A stretch of DNA of 64,000 nucleotides from Flavipsychrobacter sp. (GTDB lineage: Bacteria > Bacteroidota > Bacteroidia > Chitinophagales > Chitinophagaceae), in assembly GCA_016786615.1 (NCBI GenBank), contig JAEUVX010000002.1:372001-436000 (forward strand), read 5' to 3'. The position numbers and the translations under genes were made by a program. Below are positions 1 to 8,097 of the stretch, one piece after another. Position 1 is the stretch's first letter. Every line of letters starts with the position of its first letter. Below the pieces are notes generated by a model. That model had not been told where the DNA came from. It searched no databases and was given only the letters and a program-made list of their open reading frames with translations.

Positions 1-280
1 TACTTCTTTCTGTGTCTGAATAAACGTAAAACGTAAGTGCTGCTTTTCTTGGAGAAAAGCCAAGAACGGGCGCATCTCCTTCGTGTCCACTTGCATATTT
101 GTAATGGTAGTTGCCAAACCCAATAATTGTCGGCCCCCACATTTTAGGTTCGGAGTCAGACCATTCTTGCATTAGCTCAATCAGTCGAAAACTGTCAGCT
201 TTTTTCTGCTCATTGTCAACGTATGAGTTTATAAAATTTATCACATCTATTCCTGTGTAAGTTGTTTTGGTCCTTATCAT
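1..280 (-). CDS. DUF1801-family protein, partial (C-terminus beyond window)
   Basis: Reading the minus strand from the ATG at 280 gives an open frame that runs off the left edge. The peptide contains MWGPTIIGFGNYHYKYASGH followed by EGDAPVLGFSPRKAALTFYV, which I recognise as the core of the DUF1801 (YdhG-like) family: a small cytosolic alpha/beta protein without an established catalytic role. No signal peptide is present. About 93 residues are visible; the family is usually near 120-140 residues, so roughly the last third is missing. It lies inside the putative integrative element, with nothing else visible to its left. The family call is from memory of the motif. Confidence 0.75.
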   Translation of the reverse strand, partial: MIRTKTTYTGIDVINFINSYVDNEQKKADSFRLIELMQEWSDSEPKMWGPTIIGFGNYHYKYASGHEGDAPVLGFSPRKAALTFYVYSDTERS

Positions 281-1055
281 GATTCAAAATTTAATTATCG
301 GAGTAAAACTTTTTTTCCATCTTTACCTTTCGCCAATTTCCTCTTCAACTTGTATAAATACCTTGTTATTTTTATCAATGTATTTTCAACTTCTTTTATA
401 TAATAATCACAAATTTATTCTGTTTTTGCATTGGAATTTTGTTTACTAAACATAGTATATATATAATGCTCTGGCTTAAATAAATTTGCAAATTAGGTGA
501 AATTACAATGCTGTAGCCATAATCCCTCATAATCCGGTTCGAAAAAAGCCCAATCGTGTTCACTCAAGAAAGCCTTTACAATAGCGGCTTTCAGCGTTTG
601 TTACAAAATACAGCTAACGAATAATTTTCTTTGTTACCAGATCTTGCACTCCGATGTAAATGTAAAGGCGACGCTCCGTTCATCGCCACCTGCGACTATT
701 GAGCAATAAAAAAGCCGGCCCGAGAACAGGCCAGCCCCTATAAACCCTATCACCATGAAAACTTTTATACCTTCCAAATCTAAGTGTTTCGGGTTCGGTT
801 TCCAATTTTTTCATCGCGCCACTGACGGGCAAAGTTAATGCCGCTTTGCAGGCTAATGAAAAGGTCGGCGCAACGGCATTGTTACACGTTGCTTGCAGGT
901 TTAGAGAAAACAATCTCCACGTGAGGTAATCAATTTGCCGCTGTTTTCACGTCGTATTCTTTTCTCTAAAACCTTGTCATTAGCCCTCAAAGCCATTATT
1001 GGGTGCCTATCAGTGAACAATGAAACTCTTTGCTCATGTCCGTTTTGTTTGTCAG
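281..1055. other. Long non-coding stretch with one GC-rich hairpin
   Basis: About 775 bases without a convincing gene. The open frames here lack plausible start contexts and family resemblance. A GC-rich hairpin lies at 714-735 (GCCGGCC paired with GGCCAGC, one mismatch, 8-nt loop), shortly before a possible 27-codon frame starting MKTFIPSKSK at 755. GC content rises sharply from about 600 onward. It could be a leader or regulatory region of the mobile element; no function can be assigned. Confidence 0.35.
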
Positions 1056-1607
1056 TTATTTCTTGAAATCGTAGTGGTACACCATTTTTTCACCATTCGG
1101 ATAATTGGTATCTGTATAGCTGATATGCAGGTACGTATCTTTGAACTCCACCACGTCAAAATCCTGCATGACTGTTTGAGAACCCGCTCCTTTTAAACTC
1201 AGTGTAATCACCTTATTATTTGATTTCAGGCTCCAGCTTCCGTTTGTCGGCATTACAAAATCAAGCAGCTTGCCGCCGGGACTGCCTGACGCATCCGAAT
1301 GTGTATAGGTGTTGTTACTGTTAAACGTAATATAGGTTTTGAAGCTGTTGTCCCAGGCTACACCATTTCCGGTATAGGTTTGGCTTAATCCGCTTCCTTC
1401 TATAATTGTACCGGCACTGTTGTATCGTAAATTATAGTTCGAAGTCGCCTCCCATTTGGCTGCAAGCTTTGCCGGGTCAATCACATTTGTCGGGGCAGGG
1501 CTTGGCGTGGGTGTAGGTGTTGGATTGGTTGTGTTGTTATCTTTTTCACAGGCAGCCAGTGTGCAGGCTGCGAATAGCGCAATGATGATTCCTCGCATAG
1601 TATTCAT
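1056..1607 (-). CDS. Lipoprotein, lipocalin-like, unknown function
   Basis: A 183-aa protein with an SPII signal peptide (lipobox LAAC, Cys about residue 20), then a Thr/Pro-rich linker (NPTPTPTPSPAP) and a beta-rich domain. The pattern around KWEATSNYNLRYNS and the regular strands resemble Bacteroidota lipocalin-like lipoproteins, but the match is weak. It is probably anchored in the outer or inner membrane facing the periplasm. It follows the 1631-2161 gene on the same strand with a 23-bp gap, so the two may be co-transcribed. No catalytic motif is visible. Confidence 0.7.
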   Translation of the reverse strand: MNTMRGIIIALFAACTLAACEKDNNTTNPTPTPTPSPAPTNVIDPAKLAAKWEATSNYNLRYNSAGTIIEGSGLSQTYTGNGVAWDNSFKTYITFNSNNTYTHSDASGSPGGKLLDFVMPTNGSWSLKSNNKVITLSLKGAGSQTVMQDFDVVEFKDTYLHISYTDTNYPNGEKMVYHYDFKK

Positions 1608-1630
1608 GTTTTATCTGTTATTAAAATTGG

Positions 1631-2161
1631 TTACTGTTTATTGAGCATACATTTTGCTGTCTCCATGATTTTCGATGTCTGCTTGTCCTTGATGGCTGGT
1701 AAGTCCTGGTCGGCATCGTTCAGCCTGAACCGTATGGCTGTAATGGGTGACGTGGATAGCTTTTCAAATACGTCTTTGCTGACATCCTGATTGACGAACC
1801 ACATCCGCACGGGCACATCCATGAAACGTGTCATGGTCGGTGGCAGGTCTTTGATGGATACGACTTCGATAATATCGCCATTCGCCAGCTTGAAGCTGAC
1901 TTTATCACCTTTCTTAAATGCCACATCGGGGAAGTCAGTATTAAAGGTGATACGTAGCCCGAGGTAATACGTACCGTCTGCTTCTTGTAATATCACTTCA
2001 CGCCCTGCAAGGGCATTACCGATGGCCATTTGTGCCGTGTTCATGGTCTTGCCAGTCCATTCGTCTTTGGTGGCTTTCACATACTTGCATTGGGCATTTG
2101 CGTCATTGTCGATAAAGGCTATACAGCCTAAGAGTAATACTGCTAAAATTCTCCTGCTCAT
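1631..2161 (-). CDS. Secreted protein of unknown function
   Basis: A 176-aa protein with an N-terminal Sec signal peptide (hydrophobic LAVLLLGCIAF, cleavage likely after NANA or nearby). The mature part is beta-rich, including FKKGDKVSFKLANGDIIEV, and carries two cysteines (in QCKYV near the new N-terminus and KCMLNK at the C-terminus) that could form a disulfide. No family is recognised. It lies 5 bp downstream of the serine recombinase stop, so transcription from the recombinase is likely. It is element cargo. Confidence 0.65.
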   Translation of the reverse strand: MSRRILAVLLLGCIAFIDNDANAQCKYVKATKDEWTGKTMNTAQMAIGNALAGREVILQEADGTYYLGLRITFNTDFPDVAFKKGDKVSFKLANGDIIEVVSIKDLPPTMTRFMDVPVRMWFVNQDVSKDVFEKLSTSPITAIRFRLNDADQDLPAIKDKQTSKIMETAKCMLNKQ

Positions 2162-2166
2162 TGGTG

Positions 2167-2838
2167 TTATATTGATTGGTTTTTAATTCTCTTTATCAGG
2201 TAGTGTACCGTAGCAGGATGCCATTTATGATGATGCTCCCTGAATGTCGGTACGCCCAGCCTGTTCAGTTCATCGGTTATCGCCTGAATGGTGTTCATGC
2301 CTTGTCGCCTTAGCCCTTCAATCACCGGCGACATCTTTTCCGCAAACAGGATGGCGTTTTCGTGGTTGAGCCTGGACAGGACATATTTGCCATTAGCGCC
2401 CAATTCAACACCCCGTTTTTTAGCAGCCTCTAAAGCCGCTTTCGTCCGCTTGCTAATCATATCCCGCTCATGCTCCGCGAATACCGCCATCACATGCACC
2501 ACCACTTTATCCGCATCCGGGTTATCCACGGCTTTGAAATCGACTTTAGCTTCCATGAGCCTGGTGATAAAGCCCACATTGCGCCCCAGCCTGTCCAGTT
2601 TGGCTATCAGCAAAGTGGCACGTTGCTTTTTACACACAGTCAGGGCTTCACCCAACACGGGACGGTTGTTCCGTTTGCCTGATTCGATTTCAATGAACTC
2701 CCCTGCCAGCGCATAGCCATTCGATTGACAGAACGCCCTCACAGCCTGTTGTTGCGCTTCAAGCCCAAGGCCTGATTTGCCCTGCCGTTCTGTAGATACC
2801 CTGTAATACGCATAACCTGTTTTCATGTCTGATGTCAT
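2167..2838 (-). CDS. Serine recombinase (resolvase/invertase family)
   Basis: A 223-aa small serine recombinase that cuts and rejoins DNA through a phosphoserine intermediate. The catalytic N-terminal domain shows YYRVSTERQ with the nucleophile at Ser15 (Ser11 if translation starts at the internal Met5), LIAKLDRLGRNV (second catalytic block) and AVFAEHERDMISKRTKAAL (long E-helix). The C-terminal part (about 140-223) is longer than a minimal Hin-type HTH and includes a helix-turn-helix-like segment around NTIQAITDELNRLGVPT. An inverted repeat lies directly upstream at 2862-2924 and could be its recombination site. GC content is visibly higher than in the nos region, consistent with acquisition. 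Whether it acts as resolvase or invertase is not shown. Confidence 0.9.
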   Translation of the reverse strand: MTSDMKTGYAYYRVSTERQGKSGLGLEAQQQAVRAFCQSNGYALAGEFIEIESGKRNNRPVLGEALTVCKKQRATLLIAKLDRLGRNVGFITRLMEAKVDFKAVDNPDADKVVVHVMAVFAEHERDMISKRTKAALEAAKKRGVELGANGKYVLSRLNHENAILFAEKMSPVIEGLRRQGMNTIQAITDELNRLGVPTFREHHHKWHPATVHYLIKRIKNQSI

Positions 2839-2861
2839 TTATAGCCCCCTTGCAAGTGAGG

Positions 2862-2924
2862 TTCAGACCAGCGGCATATTCAGATACAAACGAGGGTTTA
2901 TCTTTGAATAACTTTCGGTCTGAA
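2862..2924. repeat. Imperfect inverted repeat upstream of the serine recombinase
   Basis: Outer arms TTCAGACC (2862-2869) and GGTCTGAA (2917-2924) are perfect complements. Inner arms TATTCAGATA (2877-2886) and TATCTTTGAATA (2899-2910) are also complementary with small gaps. The two arm pairs are spaced almost symmetrically (7 and 6 bp). The site begins 24 bp upstream of the recombinase start and fits a recombinase binding or crossover site, or an autoregulatory operator. There is no direct proof of either. The rest of the 2839-3154 gap shows nothing I recognise. Confidence 0.5.
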
Positions 2925-3154
2925 AGGTGGAAGATTGACTATTGTGAATAGCGGAACCCCTCGATAGATGCAAGGTTTAGAAACAGCACATTCAGCAAAA
3001 CAGCATTTTATATGCCTGTTTTATTAAGGAACAAACCCTCTTTTGTATATTAAAAAATCCCGGCAACGCTTTTTTATATACGGGCTTTAATTTCAACACA
3101 AAATTCACCGAATCACCCCTGCCTGTGCTTTGTGCCTCTTTAGTGAGGTAACAA

Positions 3155-3628
3155 ATGGCATCAGAAGCATTGTATAAAATTTCAGAAGTAGAGCTGGTGT
3201 ACAGGACGAAGGTCAAGGCATCGGAACGCCCGGCAATCAACACGTCAGGTGACGCTTATCGTATCCTGATGCAGTATTGGGATGAGAATAAAATTGAACT
3301 GCTGGAACAATTCAAAATCCTGCTGCTGAACCGTGCCAGCCGTGTCATCGGTATCAGTGACATTTCTTCCGGCGGTGTGGCAGGAACAGTTGTTGACCCC
3401 AAGATTGTGTTTAGCACTGCCTTGAAGGCAAACGCCTCAAGCATCATCCTGGCGCATAACCACCCGTCAGGAAATTTACAGCCAAGCAAGGAGGATAACG
3501 CTGTCACCACGAAGATGAGGGAGGCGGGGAATTTCTTAGACCTGCGGGTGCTGGACCATCTGATTGTAACGAAAGATGGTTACTATTCTTATGCTGACGA
3601 GGGCGCACTTTGTATGTCTTCGTTATGA
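3155..3628 (+). CDS. RadC-like JAB/MPN+ domain protein
   Basis: A 157-aa protein consisting of the RadC-type JAB domain only, without the N-terminal HhH region of chromosomal RadC (usually about 220-230 aa). The JAMM zinc motif is intact: IILAHNHPSGNLQPSKED (His101, His103, Asp114), preceded by the substrate-loop segment GISDISSGGVAGTVVDPK. Short RadC proteins of this kind are common on Bacteroidota conjugative and integrative elements. The activity of the family is unsettled; a metal-dependent peptidase or nuclease role is assumed from the fold. Followed by a perfect palindrome that probably ends transcription. Confidence 0.9.
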   Translation: MASEALYKISEVELVYRTKVKASERPAINTSGDAYRILMQYWDENKIELLEQFKILLLNRASRVIGISDISSGGVAGTVVDPKIVFSTALKANASSIILAHNHPSGNLQPSKEDNAVTTKMREAGNFLDLRVLDHLIVTKDGYYSYADEGALCMSSL

Positions 3629-3643
3629 GCCATATTAAGTCCT

Positions 3644-3679
3644 CCAATGTCACCATTTTTATAAAAATGGTGACATTGG
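3644..3679. terminator. 36-bp perfect palindrome, probable bidirectional terminator
   Basis: The left arm 3644-3661 (CCAATGTCACCATTTTTA) is the exact reverse complement of 3662-3679, with no spacer. It sits between the convergent RadC-like gene (stop 3628) and ATPase gene (stop 3700). A bidirectional terminator is the simplest reading. It lacks a clear external T-tract, although the inner arm holds five Ts and five As. Confidence 0.6.
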
Positions 3680-3699
3680 TATACGTTGAAGAAGCGAGG

Positions 3700-4956
3700 T
3701 CATTGCCACAAAACATGAAACGGCACAGCCCACAGGTTTTTCCCAAAGGGAACAACTTCTTTGCCGGAGTAAAGAATAATACCACCGATAAAATCTTTGC
3801 CGGTGGTTTCCTGTAGAAAGCGAATGCCGTTAAAGTCCTGTGCATTGACGGATTCTGATTTCTTGATTTCAATCGCCAGTATCGAGCCATCCGGCTTTTC
3901 TAACACAAAGTCAACTTCTTTGCCGTCACTTGTGCGGAAGTGGTACAGGCTGGCTTTGGTCTGGCTGAATGTCAGCAGCTTGGTCAATTCAGTAGCCACA
4001 TAGTTTTCCAGCACATGGCCGAATAAATCAGGTTTGTTCCTGGCAATATCCCTGATGTTCAAGTCAAGCATATGGCAGAGCATGAGGGTATCTGTCAGAT
4101 AGCCTTTAGGGGATTTTACCAATCGCTTGCCGATATTCTTAAACCAAGGTTCTACGTCAAAATTGACGAACATCATTTTCAGGATATTGCGGTAGGCCTT
4201 GCTGGTGACTGAATTAAGCCCGGCATCACGAGCCACATCGGAATCGTTAATCAGGTTGCCAGCACGGGTGGCGAGTAGGCGCAGCAGGTTTGGCAGCACG
4301 GATATTTTTTCAAGCTCGGCAATCATCTTCACATCGCGTTGCAGCAATGTCGTCAGATACCCGTCAAACCATATACTTCTTTCCTTAGCCCCCTGGTCAG
4401 CAATTTCAGGATAGGTCGCAGCCTCAATGGCTTCGATTAGGCTTATGCCCCTGTCTTTAAGGCCTGCAAGATCCATATTGAACAGCCTGTCCAGGCCGTC
4501 CCCTTTGCCCGAGGTCGCTTCGGCGGTACAAAAGGGATATAAGGTCAATACGCTCATTCGCCCCACCAAGGGGTCAGAGAGCTTTGGCAAGGCCAGAATA
4601 TTCGCCGAACCTGTCAGCAGATAACGCCCATTAGCCGTTTTCTTATCCTTCAAGCGCAATTCGTCAGCCACGATTTTCAACGCCCTGAATAGTTCCGGTA
4701 CCATCTGCACTTCGTCAATAATCAGGGTATCGTCATAAGCCGTCAGAAAGGCCTCAGGCTCAGCCGAAGCTGCCGCCATGAGGGTAGGCCTGTCAAAAGA
4801 GATATAGGCCGCAGGGCCGTTTTTACCGATTTCTGCGGCTATCCCCTGCACAAGGGTACTTTTACCCGACTGCCTTGCCCCATTCAGGAAGACAACAGGG
4901 CTAACCTTCAGGGCATCCTTGATAATCGGGGTTATTTTCCGGGGTAACGTCTTCAT
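3700..4956 (-). CDS. AAA ATPase with C-terminal DUF4143 domain
   Basis: A 418-aa cytosolic protein of the widespread AAA_14/DUF4143 family. Walker A is FLNGARQSGKST (about 24-35), Walker B is TLIIDEVQ (about 77-84), and a sensor-like RYLLTGSANIL follows. The C-terminal DUF4143 domain carries a PD-(D/E)XK-like core: GKEVDFVLEKPDGSILAIEIKK, with Asp, Glu and Lys in the expected order. Family members often lie in mobile or defence-related regions; the biological role is not established. Its own promoter is at 4978-5008. It is convergent with the RadC-like gene. Confidence 0.9.
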   Translation of the reverse strand: MKTLPRKITPIIKDALKVSPVVFLNGARQSGKSTLVQGIAAEIGKNGPAAYISFDRPTLMAAASAEPEAFLTAYDDTLIIDEVQMVPELFRALKIVADELRLKDKKTANGRYLLTGSANILALPKLSDPLVGRMSVLTLYPFCTAEATSGKGDGLDRLFNMDLAGLKDRGISLIEAIEAATYPEIADQGAKERSIWFDGYLTTLLQRDVKMIAELEKISVLPNLLRLLATRAGNLINDSDVARDAGLNSVTSKAYRNILKMMFVNFDVEPWFKNIGKRLVKSPKGYLTDTLMLCHMLDLNIRDIARNKPDLFGHVLENYVATELTKLLTFSQTKASLYHFRTSDGKEVDFVLEKPDGSILAIEIKKSESVNAQDFNGIRFLQETTGKDFIGGIILYSGKEVVPFGKNLWAVPFHVLWQ

Positions 4957-4977
4957 ATACGCCTCATTTTAACTTTG

Positions 4978-5008
4978 CAAATTTAAAGATAGTCTTTAAA
5001 ATATCAAA
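4978..5008 (-). promoter_or_regulatory. Bacteroidota-type promoter of the DUF4143 ATPase
   Basis: On the minus strand TTTG (5008-5005), a 19-bp spacer and TAAATTTG (4985-4978) match the Bacteroidota sigma consensus TTTG-N19-TAnnTTTG exactly. The -7 box starts 22 bp before the ATG. An inverted repeat TTTAAAGA-TAG-TCTTTAAA (4982-5000) overlaps the -7 box and spacer and could be an operator. The word AATATCAAAAG occurs at both 5000-5010 and 5031-5041. Confidence 0.65.
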
Positions 5009-5188
5009 AGTCAAGGTTTAATTTTGCTTAATATCAAAAGAAAGGGCGGAATCAGCAACTGTCATTGAAACCACTCTAAGCGTAAGCGAAATACAAAGTC
5101 TGGCGGAATGAGGAGAGTATAAAATTTTCTTAAGGTAAATGCACCGTCTCTGAAACAATAATAAATTGTCACTCTAAAACAATTTCTT

Positions 5189-5635
5189 ATGAAGAAAATA
5201 CTCGTATTTCTGGGCTTAGGTATTATGATTGCATCCTGCCAGGAAGCTAATTCAGGAACGGATAATCCGGAAGCAGATACTGCCAGTGTTGCACACAGCG
5301 AACCGGTAAAAGATACTTTACCACCGAATGTGGGTACCTGGAATGCATCCGTAAAGCCATCAAAAGGTAAAGGCGGTGTGTTGACTGTTACAGGCATGGT
5401 GAATGTCTCAGACGCTAAAGGCAAAGCGAAACTCACTAAAAAAACAACAACTGGTGTTGTAAATCCTGGCGAACTGTTTTTGCAAATCTCACATGAGCCT
5501 AAAGCAGACAACAAGCAACAGGTTATGCTTAGCTATACCGAGAAACTTGACAGTATCAGTAAATACAACAAAATTACCGTACAGTACAAAGACAAATTCG
5601 TAGCATTGATACCAAGTATAGAACAGGGCAAGTAA
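5189..5635 (+). CDS. Small lipoprotein, unknown function
   Basis: A 148-aa protein with an SPII signal (lipobox IASC, Cys about 17), an acidic low-complexity linker and a beta-rich domain containing VGTWNASVKPSKGKGGVLTV and several Lys-rich strands. It is probably a periplasm-facing lipoprotein. It is the first gene of a run of same-strand genes leading into the two-component and metal efflux genes, which suggests an envelope or metal-stress setting, but there is no direct functional evidence. The 4957-5188 gap upstream contains the divergent ATPase promoter. Confidence 0.65.
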   Translation: MKKILVFLGLGIMIASCQEANSGTDNPEADTASVAHSEPVKDTLPPNVGTWNASVKPSKGKGGVLTVTGMVNVSDAKGKAKLTKKTTTGVVNPGELFLQISHEPKADNKQQVMLSYTEKLDSISKYNKITVQYKDKFVALIPSIEQGK

Positions 5636-5650
5636 GCACTGTTCTTTTTT
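5621..5650 (+). terminator. Possible weak intrinsic terminator
   Basis: GAACAG (5621-5626) pairs with CTGTTC (5639-5644) and is followed by six Ts. The stem overlaps the last codons of the lipoprotein gene. The next gene starts 6 bp further on, so it would be an attenuator between two closely spaced genes. Confidence 0.4.
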
Positions 5651-5655
5651 ATTTC

Positions 5656-5946
5656 ATGACTGATATGATTGAGGGACAGATAATGAATATTGTAAACAAA
5701 GAGCGGTTGCCCTTATTTACGTTTATCAAAGCCGACGAGGATAATTCTTTGAAATGGCATGACGAGTTGAAGTATGCCATGCGGCTGGGTAATGAACATA
5801 AAGGCAAGGCAACTATCAGTTTCAATACGACTGAAGGTGTTTTCACCGTCACAACAACTGTATGGTTTGTTACCAATACCGACTTGCAACTGAAAGGCGG
5901 CATGAATATTCCGCTCAACAGCATTACAAACGTTAGTTTTGGATAG
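5656..5946 (+). CDS. Conserved-looking small cytosolic protein, unknown
   Basis: A 96-aa soluble protein without a signal peptide. Its sequence (VNKERLPLFTFIKADEDNSL, later TVTTTVWFVTNTDLQLKGG) suggests a compact alpha/beta or all-beta domain ending in IPLNSITNVSF. The wording resembles small Bacteroidota hypothetical proteins whose last strand ends in an IPL-x-I-x-x-V pattern. I do not recognise a named family. It sits 20 bp downstream of the lipoprotein stop and 40 bp upstream of the response regulator, so it may belong to the metal-response operon. Confidence 0.6.
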   Translation: MTDMIEGQIMNIVNKERLPLFTFIKADEDNSLKWHDELKYAMRLGNEHKGKATISFNTTEGVFTVTTTVWFVTNTDLQLKGGMNIPLNSITNVSFG

Positions 5947-5986
5947 CGGTTACCGGCTTTGGGCTTAATCCAGTTATATTTGCGCT

Positions 5987-6670
5987 ATGTCGGCTATCAG
6001 GGTTCTGTTGATTGAGGATGATGTCAACTTGTCAAAAGAACTGCAACATCAATTAGTTGCAGAACAGTTTCAGGTGGATGCTGCGTTTGACGGGGTGATT
6101 GCTGAACGTATGATACAGCAAGGCAAGTACGATGTCATTCTTGCGGATATAAATATTCCGGGGAAAAACGGTTACGACCTTGTCAAATGTATCCGGTATC
6201 GCCAGATTTCGACACCGATCATCATGATTACAGCATTCGGTGAAATTGATGATAAGCTTTTGGGCTTTGATTGTGGTGCGGATGACTATATAACCAAGCC
6301 ATTTTATTTTAAAGAACTGCTGGCACGCATTAAGGCTATATTAAAACGATCGGATAGCTATGCTGGTTCTGAAGTCTTTATCTTTGCAAATCTGTATATC
6401 GATACTAGGAAACGTGAGGTAAAAAGGGGCAATGATGTGATCAGGCTGACAACACGGGAGTACGAGATTCTGGAAATGCTTGCTGCTGCAAATGGGGAGC
6501 CTGTGTCGAAAAAAGACATTCTTACCAAAGTATGGGGTGCTTCTTACGGCCTTAATACAAATACGATTGAAGTGTTTGTCAACCTGCTGAGAAATAAGAT
6601 TGATAAAGGGTTTGAACCTAAACTAATCAAGACAAAAATTGGGTACGGATATTATATCGAGGCGAATTAA
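5987..6670 (+). CDS. OmpR-family response regulator (CusR/CzcR-like)
   Basis: A 227-aa regulator. The receiver domain (1-120) has the acidic pair Glu10/Asp11, phospho-acceptor Asp54 in VILADINIPGKNG, Thr in ITAFGE and Lys in YITKPF. The winged-helix output domain (about 130-227) ends GYGYYIEAN. It is expected to be phosphorylated by the overlapping histidine kinase and to activate the downstream RND operon, as in CusRS or CzcRS systems. A TATATTTG -7 box lies at 5975-5982, only 4 bp before the ATG, so the transcript may be nearly leaderless. Confidence 0.93.
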   Translation: MSAIRVLLIEDDVNLSKELQHQLVAEQFQVDAAFDGVIAERMIQQGKYDVILADINIPGKNGYDLVKCIRYRQISTPIIMITAFGEIDDKLLGFDCGADDYITKPFYFKELLARIKAILKRSDSYAGSEVFIFANLYIDTRKREVKRGNDVIRLTTREYEILEMLAAANGEPVSKKDILTKVWGASYGLNTNTIEVFVNLLRNKIDKGFEPKLIKTKIGYGYYIEAN

Positions 6671-8042
6671 AAATACCCCTCTAAGAGGGAAACTCGCCTG
6701 GGGCTATACCTTGGTTTTTACATTGCTATTCGCATTCGGTTTCAGTGCAGTCTATCTCATATCCGAACACTACAGGCAAGAGGAATTCTATCAGCGTTTG
6801 CAGGATAGAATGACTACTACATATAAACTGCTCATACAGGTTGAGCAGATTGACCATGACTTGCTGCAGGTTTTTGACAGGAACACGATAAACAGCCTTT
6901 ATGACGAAAAAATATTGTTATTTGATTCAACTGGCAAAGTCATATACAGCAGTATAGATGATGCAAAGATATCGTATTCAAAAAACCTGATTAAAAAACT
7001 GATGTCAGGTGAGACAGAAATAAAAATAACAGAAGGTAATTACGAATTATTGGCCTTGCAGTTCAAAAATGACAACCAGACTTTTTACGGGATTGCAAAA
7101 GCCTATGACCGATTCGGCAGAAGTAAAATAGCATTCTTACGTAAGTCTCTGTTTGTGGTATTTTTCATTATTGCTACATTACTTGTGTCCGCTTCATTAT
7201 GGATGGCAAAAATAATTACTGCGCCTATATCAAGACTTGCAAAAAATATTGAGGGTATCTCGCCGAATAATATCTCAGACAGGATAAACGATGTGCCGGC
7301 AAAGGATGAGATTGGAGTATTGACCAAAAAATTTAATGAACTACTCGATAAAGTCGAAAACGCTTTCAAGTTCCAGCATCATTTTATTCACCATGTATCA
7401 CATGAATTAAAAACCCCCTTATCTGTCATGATGGCCAATGCGGAAGGTGCGCTGGCTGATAATCGTCCCGACACATTACAGCAAAGCCTGTTGTTTCAGA
7501 AGAATTATTTAATGGAAGTATCCCGTATCATCAATGCCATGCTGGATATATCTAAAACGGAGAATAAATTGATAGATGTTACCTCTGACGATATCCGTAT
7601 TGATGAAATTCTTTTTGAGTGTATTGATGAAATTAGCCAGCTAACGCCATCTGTACAAATAGATGTCATGTTTGAAGGAGCTATTGAAAAAGGGGATAAA
7701 CTGACAATAAGAGGAAATAACAGAATGCTAAAAATGGCATTCATCAATCTCCTTAAAAATGCCGTCAATTACTCGGATCGTATTAATCCTGCCTTGGAGG
7801 TGAATTCTTCGGACAGGATTCTTAATATAAAATTTTATAATGACGGTGGTATTATCACTGAAAATGATCGTAAACATTTATTTACACATCTTTTCCGTGG
7901 AGAAAACAGTACCGACAAAAAAGGATTTGGCCTTGGCCTTGTACTCGTGCAGCGAATCATAAAATTGCACAATGGTGAGATATTCTATACAGTGGCCCCT
8001 GATGGCAGAAATTGTTTTGTTGTCAATCTGCCACTAGCTTAA
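6639..8042 (+). CDS. Membrane sensor histidine kinase (CusS/CzcS-like)
   Basis: A 467-aa kinase. TM1 is near 20-42, a roughly 125-residue periplasmic sensor follows, and TM2 is near 170-190. Then come HAMP (about 192-245), HisKA with His255 in FIHHVSHELKTP, an N-box LLKNAVNYSD and a G-box GFGLGLVLVQR. The chosen start is TTG at 6639, which overlaps the regulator gene by 32 bp and keeps TM1 intact; the next in-frame TTG would remove part of TM1. The overlap implies translational coupling. The position next to czc-type genes suggests it senses a periplasmic metal ion; the ligand cannot be read from sequence. Confidence 0.92.
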   Translation: MGTDIISRRIKNTPLRGKLAWGYTLVFTLLFAFGFSAVYLISEHYRQEEFYQRLQDRMTTTYKLLIQVEQIDHDLLQVFDRNTINSLYDEKILLFDSTGKVIYSSIDDAKISYSKNLIKKLMSGETEIKITEGNYELLALQFKNDNQTFYGIAKAYDRFGRSKIAFLRKSLFVVFFIIATLLVSASLWMAKIITAPISRLAKNIEGISPNNISDRINDVPAKDEIGVLTKKFNELLDKVENAFKFQHHFIHHVSHELKTPLSVMMANAEGALADNRPDTLQQSLLFQKNYLMEVSRIINAMLDISKTENKLIDVTSDDIRIDEILFECIDEISQLTPSVQIDVMFEGAIEKGDKLTIRGNNRMLKMAFINLLKNAVNYSDRINPALEVNSSDRILNIKFYNDGGIITENDRKHLFTHLFRGENSTDKKGFGLGLVLVQRIIKLHNGEIFYTVAPDGRNCFVVNLPLA

Positions 8043-8058
8043 TGGATTTTTATCTCGT

Positions 8059-8093
8059 TTAAGCTGAGCTTAAGCCGACAATAATTACCATTG
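8059..8093 (+). promoter_or_regulatory. Candidate regulated promoter of the RND efflux operon
   Basis: A palindrome TTAAGCT-G-AGCTTAA (8059-8073) is followed 12 bp later by TACCATTG (8086-8093), a one-mismatch match to TAnnTTTG, just before the ATG at 8098. The palindrome is a good candidate for binding of the upstream response regulator; CusR-type boxes are also dyads. Confidence 0.5.
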
Positions 8094-8097
8094 TCAA

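Noticed and set aside
680-913. 77-aa minus-strand frame over the 714-735 hairpin
   Set aside because: No start context or family resemblance, and the composition follows the GC-rich structured DNA; treated as non-coding.
2288-2716. 142-aa plus-strand frame
   Set aside because: Lies entirely opposite the well-supported serine recombinase gene.
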